A stretch of 5,793 nucleotides of DNA from W0P28-013 sp963621145. Its GTDB lineage: Bacteria; Bacteroidota; Bacteroidia; Bacteroidales; Paludibacteraceae. The notes under the pieces were generated by a model, which worked only from the letters and a program-made list of their open reading frames with translations, was not told the origin of the DNA and did no database searches. Made by a program: the position numbers and the translations under genes. Where the stretch lies: positions 1 to 5,793 of the forward strand of contig CAVFDI010000082.1 of NCBI GenBank assembly GCA_963621145.1, given 5' to 3'. Within the stretch, counting starts at the first letter, position 1. Each line of letters begins with the position of its first letter. Of this stretch, positions 3,701-5,793 are shown one piece after another.

Positions 3701-5793
3701 GATCGGCACCAGCCGAAACTACACCGTTAATCACAACCTGTTTGCTTACACTTTTAGTGCCATTGCCTGTGCTGCCTGAACCCGAAAGTGTCAGCGTGCA
3801 TTCGAATGACTGTCCAGCCACATCGGCACCCGGTGTGAAGGTAACCCAAAACGATCCGCCAGCAGATTGAATCGACGTTGTGCTAAGAGAGAACTTACCA
3901 CAATCACCGTCCGTTGGTTTATTTATATCCACATTTGTAGTTATCCAGTCTGTTTCAACCAATACCATGGTCGAAGCGGTTTGGCCTGCTTGGCAGCTGA
4001 TGGTTATTGGCGTCTCGACATTGATATCGGGAGTGAGAGTACTATCACCGGTAGTAAACATGAACGGTCCGTATTCGCAATCAGTGCCACTGTCCTTAAT
4101 GGTATACGAATAACTATGTCCTGGCCAAAGGTCGCTCATAGTAGCCGTAGTGCCACTAAAATTGAAGGTTTCTGCGCTACCAGTAGAAGTTTGTAACAAG
4201 CTTACATCATCGATATAAAGCACATTGCTACTTGTTGTACGACGACCAATAAACAGAATATAATTGCCCGACAAATCCGTAAACGAAGCCGAAAGCTGAA
4301 TCCATTGTCCTGTAGTTGAAACCGATTTGTAAGTTTTCGTTTTTTCTACTAGATTACCATCTTCATCTGCAAGGCCAAAATAGAACTCTTCGCTAGCAGT
4401 TACTCTTACATAGAACGAAAGAGCATAATCGCCATCGAGAGACAAATTGTTGCTAAACAAGCACGATACATTTTGTTTTTCGGCAAGTTTCCAATTACTG
4501 CCATTGCCCGTAACCTTTACCGAATTATTTCCACTGTGTTTTACATCGGTATCTAATGCAACGGTAAATGCATGGTCTACCATTTTACTTGAAGTCCAGC
4601 CCGTGGTTGCATCGGTTTCGAAACCTGGGTTATTAAGTACATTTTCGCCCGTCATATCCGTCACACTCACAACACCGCTCATGTCGCTGCCAAGGTTGGC
4701 TATGGCGTAGGTGGCGCCCACGGTTGGGTCGTTGGGCGTGTAGTTGTTGCACGAGACTCCCTCTATATCGATGGTGTTTGAAACGCTGCCGGCAGTGATG
4801 GTGAGCGTGGCAGTTTGTTTACCGCGTTTTGCGCCTGGGCAGAACTCCACCGACACGCTGCCGCCCACTTTACCAGTGGTTACATCGTAGGTGAGCGCGC
4901 TGCGATCCACGCTGAAGAGGCTGGCATCGCTACCGCTGAGGGCGAGGCTGATGTCGTCGAGGCAGGCAGCCACATTGGTGCCAGCCACAGGCACTGTGCC
5001 AGTGGCGCACACGCCATCGTCGCTCTGTATCGAGAGTTTGGCCTGATCGAAATCGATCTCTTGCGCTGCGCTGCGCAGCGTTACCTTCTGCTCTGCGCCA
5101 TCGCCAAGCGTGTAGTAGTAGGTTTCGCCCGCTTTGAGGCCAGTAATAGCCGCATTCCCTACCGAGCAATTTATCGTAGTATCTTTCGCATTCGATTTCG
5201 ATAAGGTTTTGATGGTGACGGATTTCAAATATAAATTTTGTGCAGTTCCTTTTTCACTTTCACAAAAAGCCAAACGCGTGGTACTGGTTACACCAGACAC
5301 TGTAAATGAAACTGTATCATACTTTTCATCCACACCTGTTGCAGCAACCCAACTAGTAGCACTTACTCCATCAAATTTGGCCGGATACCCCTCTGTTGTT
5401 CCAGTTTTATTTGTTGGTTCACCATCAACAGCAAAGCAAGATAATTTCTTCGAATTTTTGCCATACACGACAGCTGTAACCATAAACTCAGTATTTGCAT
5501 CAATGGCTATTTCAGTATTTATTTTACCGAGCTGCGGAGTATAAACCAAAGAACTATATGACGAACCAGCCAACATCGTACCATAAGTTTTGCTATTATG
5601 TTCACTTGGCTTACTACCACTTTTAATATAATAAAACCATTTACCCGTGTAATCAGTTGAATAAGTGTTACTCCATACGTTTAATGTTACTGCTCCAACT
5701 TGCGTTGGCATCACCGCATTAAGTATCTCACTTTGCGATTTCTGATACACACTCAGCGTTTTGTCGTCGGTGCAGGTGTTAGTAGTTTCCCAC
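759..5793 (-). CDS. Very large multidomain T9SS-secreted surface protein (5'-partial)
   Basis: The frame is open from the TAA at 759-761 to the right edge, so the gene is incomplete at its 5' end; at least 1677 residues are visible. The first possible start, GTG at 5750, is not credible because 14 further sense codons (beginning WETTNTCTDD) precede it to the edge. Numbering from that GTG, the order is: beta-sandwich 15-183, Fn3-like piece 184-228, Ig-like 232-333, galactose-binding-like 367-521, Fn3-like 522-568, Ig-like 574-678, lamin-tail-like region 729-1005, beta-rich stretch with CKEC 1111-1200, region with FSLPYD and GWNFIGNPY 1201-1430, a beta domain 1437-1577, and a T9SS type A sorting tail 1595-1663. 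About 26 cysteines are present, compatible with an exported disulfide-containing protein. No catalytic motif is recognised. The predicted role is surface adhesion or glycan binding, by inference from domain types. The signal peptide must lie outside the window. A small exported-protein gene follows after 39 bases. Confidence 0.95.
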   Translation of the reverse strand, partial: WETTNTCTDDKTLSVYQKSQSEILNAVMPTQVGAVTLNVWSNTYSTDYTGKWFYYIKSGSKPSEHNSKTYGTMLAGSSYSSLVYTPQLGKINTEIAIDANTEFMVTAVVYGKNSKKLSCFAVDGEPTNKTGTTEGYPAKFDGVSATSWVAATGVDEKYDTVSFTVSGVTSTTRLAFCESEKGTAQNLYLKSVTIKTLSKSNAKDTTINCSVGNAAITGLKAGETYYYTLGDGAEQKVTLRSAAQEIDFDQAKLSIQSDDGVCATGTVPVAGTNVAACLDDISLALSGSDASLFSVDRSALTYDVTTGKVGGSVSVEFCPGAKRGKQTATLTITAGSVSNTIDIEGVSCNNYTPNDPTVGATYAIANLGSDMSGVVSVTDMTGENVLNNPGFETDATTGWTSSKMVDHAFTVALDTDVKHSGNNSVKVTGNGSNWKLAEKQNVSCLFSNNLSLDGDYALSFYVRVTASEEFYFGLADEDGNLVEKTKTYKSVSTTGQWIQLSASFTDLSGNYILFIGRRTTSSNVLYIDDVSLLQTSTGSAETFNFSGTTATMSDLWPGHSYSYTIKDSGTDCEYGPFMFTTGDSTLTPDINVETPITISCQAGQTASTMVLVETDWITTNVDINKPTDGDCGKFSLSTTSIQSAGGSFWVTFTPGADVAGQSFECTLTLSGSGSTGNGTKSVSKQVVINGVVSAGADPSTPMIEVVDIDTTMMTVEHNIEGVDSVEIKLSREMNPDEIKLNVGCELFFSKYYEASRDVKLWAIYNPTNDVISLKDTYVWVGTKEWRPKYTLCDLQYMGRKEQGKIYPKEEIIVYASDGWGKVLTCAATKADMSGWYGMNPQGTSALSFDGNDALCLVRAETNERFTGKTYQTNEFKQYKYQIDGRDTTFNWRYIVMPLYHKDVKDGVVQQTIISAGDSVRFQMLDLIGARKSSNQPDNSKCKTPVFNGTESGDEKGWVSKTGKDMNGNDYPNPNGVYDVLSTNRCLLVRSKEVKAGSAAITKNQGDFYTLATEWQGAYVPQKSNSEDEAQTSCDNFSYVGGFDYANYYSAYTSLSEDEYHFGLVKVDSTYKTSDFKMLTDYTCQKLLIECVVYDSIGGIDVRSVKASTEYKVPIIVNKVTTTADKTIFKYSNDTCKECDVVILANKRLTHADDAQWHTFRDMKVFPGGNFYVGTGKKFDLRNLEMQAKNDTVSYAKIDGSLTVSGDLVHEKRIDSKNWYCFSLPYDCNLTSVRQLNGKSLGQYGTDWWIQYYDGAERAEKGTWNEAGTGYNGASYWKTFKGTEKLEANVAYLVGIGGINESSVRYKTIYFPPAGQDGSYTESSPDTKSVSVEAHVGASVSKGHENDRGWNFIGNPYISIFNQSGNNNNNGVNSSDKLFFGHWNGTDYDTKDKIYVNVPDGKGKYVQNEASSIQLFPFKGYFIQVAGSANTTLEFAKGQRVLQVAEAPSSELHADVILQIVDTAGNNDVAGILVDEDYTDSYEVARDLTKMGSTTLDGPQLWTYITDGTRQRLAFNALPAASAKRIPLSIYAPKAGDYTLSINRMQSDLSGVTAVTLYYGGTAVANLLDGDFTVTTNRRATDNDYSITVERVAQVTTPINNNLSDAAAPIVVISNGQVSVEQLPASGRLMVVDAVGRQIWSHALDGSATCSLQHLPAGVYMIVVDGNNQRYLLRTIVK
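762..968 (-). other. T9SS type A (Por) C-terminal sorting domain
   Basis: This encodes the last ~69 residues of the large protein. It has the expected pattern: a short strand, 'LMVVDAVGRQIWS' (usual form x-V-x-D-x-x-G-R-x-V), a spacer, then 'LPAGVYMIVV' (usual L-P-x-G-x-Y-x-V) and a closing 'LLRTIVK' ending in Lys just before the stop. In the known family this domain directs cargo through the T9SS outer-membrane translocon and is normally removed by the sortase PorU as the protein is attached to anionic LPS or released. It is the best evidence for the location of the protein and for a Bacteroidota host. Confidence 0.88.
1020..1442 (-). other. Pre-C-terminal beta-rich domain of the T9SS substrate
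   Basis: Residues 1437-1577 read as a compact beta domain: 'LHADVILQIVD', 'DSYEVARDLTKM', 'GPQLWTYITDGTRQRLAFNALP', 'IPLSIYAPKAGDYTLSINRM'. From memory, this combination (D-x-x-K-M, a 'P-Q-L-W-T' strand, 'L-A-F-N-A-L-P', then 'I-P-L-x-(I/V)-x-A-P-x-A-G-x-Y-T-L') is a recurring module just before the sorting tail in Bacteroidota surface proteins. It looks structural, not enzymatic. I cannot give a family accession. Confidence 0.55.
1461..2150 (-). other. C-terminal region with FSLPYD and GWNFIGNPY motifs
   Basis: Residues 1201-1430 include 'WYCFSLPYD' (~1204-1211), an aromatic-rich stretch 'DWWIQYYDG' (~1232-1240), 'LEANVAYLVGI' (~1271-1281), 'GWNFIGNPY' (1334-1342) and 'FPFKGYFIQV' (1401-1410). 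'Slip-in' motifs of the type W-N-F-I-G-N-P-Y and 'F-x-P-x-x-(G/A)-Y-F-(V/I)-x' are familiar from many large Bacteroidota T9SS substrates, where they lie in beta-sandwich repeats of unknown role. A run of five Asn (1351-1355) sits in a loop right after the GNPY motif. The function is not known to me. Confidence 0.5.
2151..2420 (-). other. Beta-rich stretch with a CxxC pair
   Basis: Residues 1111-1200 contain 'CKECDVVIL' with Cys at 1121 and 1124, followed by short alternating strands ('FPGGNFYVGTGKKFDLRNLEM', 'KIDGSLTVSGDLVHEKRI'). The G-G-N-F/G-T-G-K-K pattern suggests rungs of a short beta-solenoid or sandwich. The CxxC is more likely a structural disulfide or metal clip in an exported protein than a redox centre, since no thioredoxin-like fold is apparent. 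The assignment rests on pattern only. Confidence 0.4.
2736..3566 (-). other. Lamin-tail-like (LTD) domain region
   Basis: Residues 729-1005 begin 'CELFFSKYYEASRDVKLWAIYNPT', the characteristic opening of bacterial lamin tail domains (usual form L-x-(I/F)-S-E-Y-x-E-x-S-x-x-x-K-x-x-E-(I/L)-Y-N). It continues with 'GKIYPKEEIIVYASD', 'LSFDGNDALCLVRA' (usual F-x-G-D-D-A-(I/L)-x-L-x-(K/R)) and 'MLDLIGA' (usual D-x-I-G). All four elements appear in the right order. A longer than usual insertion separates the F-D-G-N-D-A and D-L-I-G elements. The final 'NRCLLVRS…NQGDFYTLATEW' segment fits the end of the same domain. Bacterial LTDs are Ig-fold domains on secreted proteins, generally thought to mediate attachment. 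Confidence 0.72.
3717..4187 (-). other. Fn3-like piece plus Ig-like domain, copy 2
   Basis: Residues 522-568 contain 'MSDLWPGHSYSYTI', the L-x-P-G-x-x-Y-x-Y-x-(I/V) signature of the last strands of a fibronectin type III-like fold. Residues 574-678 form an Ig-like domain ending 'GGSFWVTFTPGADVAGQSFECTLTL…KQVVINGVV', the common form F-x-P-x-x-x-G-x-x-x-x-x-L-x-(I/L) followed by a closing I-x-G-V strand. The same arrangement occurs at residues 184-333 (copy 1). It probably serves as a spacer or adhesive stalk. Confidence 0.6.
4188..4652 (-). other. Galactose-binding-like / CBM4_9-type domain, copy 2
   Basis: Residues 367-521 start 'GENVLNNPGFETDATTGWT', the classic N-x-G-F-E opening of carbohydrate-binding modules of the CBM4/9/22 jelly-roll type. 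They continue with 'HSGNNSVKVTG', 'LDGDYALSFYVRV', 'TTGQWIQLSASF' and end 'VLYIDDVSLLQ', the usual (Y/V)-x-(I/L)-D-D-V-x-L closing strand that carries the calcium-site Asp. The length (~155 residues) is typical. The likely role is binding a glycan or other surface ligand. The specificity cannot be read from sequence. Confidence 0.75.
4749..5201 (-). other. Fn3-like piece plus Ig-like domain, copy 1
   Basis: Residues 184-228 contain 'AAITGLKAGETYYYTLGDG' (Fn3-like L-x-x-G-x-x-Y-x-Y-x-L). Residues 232-333 contain 'SLFSVDRSALTYDV', 'GGSVSVEFCPGAKRGKQTATLTI' and a closing 'NTIDIEGVS'. The pattern aligns by eye with copy 2 (residues 522-678), but side-chain identity is low, so the duplication is old or the copies were acquired separately. 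The DNA of this segment is markedly G+C-rich (about 60-65% across 4801-5040). Confidence 0.55.
5202..5708 (-). other. Beta-sandwich (galactose-binding-like) domain, copy 1
   Basis: Residues 15-183 show alternating beta strands ('AVTLNVWSNTY', 'EIAIDANTEFMVTAVVYG', 'KYDTVSFTVSG', 'STTRLAFCES') and end 'NLYLKSVTIKTL', comparable to the 'LYIDDVSLLQ' closing strand of the clearer domain at 367-521. It occupies the same place relative to an Fn3-like and an Ig-like domain, which supports a jelly-roll fold. It lacks the N-P-G-F-E opening and the Asp-Asp pair, so ligand binding is uncertain. The DNA is A+T-rich (about 28-37% GC in the lines counted). Confidence 0.42.

Noticed and set aside
2988..3779. 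A 263-codon open frame on the + strand.
   Set aside because: It lies entirely antisense to the large gene in a region coding for the lamin-tail-like and Ig-like domains; its translation shows no domain, and the minus-strand frame is clearly the real one.
5045..5080. Inverted repeat GATCG-AAAT-CGATC and the 12-bp palindrome CGCTGCGCAGCG.
   Set aside because: Both lie inside a coding segment with high GC and are explained by codon choice; there is no U-tract or gene end nearby, so neither is a terminator.

Overview
The window most likely comes from a Bacteroidota genome, probably a gut- or rumen-type member of the Bacteroidales. The evidence is a very large extracellular-type protein ending in a type IX secretion system (T9SS, Por) type A sorting tail, an adjacent small exported protein of a style often seen next to such proteins, and an A+T-rich short tandem repeat behind them. 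No RNA gene, CRISPR array, transposase or integrase is visible.

Layout, read in the direction of transcription (minus strand, right to left): (1) positions 5793 to 759 are one continuous open frame, cut by the right edge of the window, so its true start and signal peptide lie outside. It encodes at least 1677 residues of a multidomain surface protein. The order is: galactose-binding-like sandwich, Fn3-like piece, Ig-like domain, then the same three-part module again with a clearer 'NPGFE' carbohydrate-binding-like domain, a lamin-tail-like domain, a Cys-containing beta-rich stretch, a 'GWNFIGNPY' region, a pre-C-terminal beta domain and the T9SS tail. (2) A 39-base gap carries a good ribosome binding site (727-732). 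(3) Positions 719 to 39 encode a 226-residue Ser/Thr/Gly-rich exported protein with a C-terminal Pro-Leu-Asp-Gly motif, short hydrophobic stretch and basic tail. (4) Positions 1-57 are an array of heptamers (CTTTAYT on the + strand, paired into 14-bp units) that overlaps the stop codon and last codons of the small gene.

The two genes are probably co-transcribed. The large product is expected to be exported across the inner membrane, passed through the T9SS and displayed on or released from the cell surface, where its sandwich domains would bind glycans or another surface. The small product looks like an envelope-anchored companion of unknown function. No catalytic domain is recognisable in the visible part. 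The most unusual signals are the tandem duplication of the GBD/Fn3/Ig module, a strong base-composition mosaic inside that one gene (about 30% to 65% GC by line) that follows the module layout, and the small gene whose 3' end is made of repeat.
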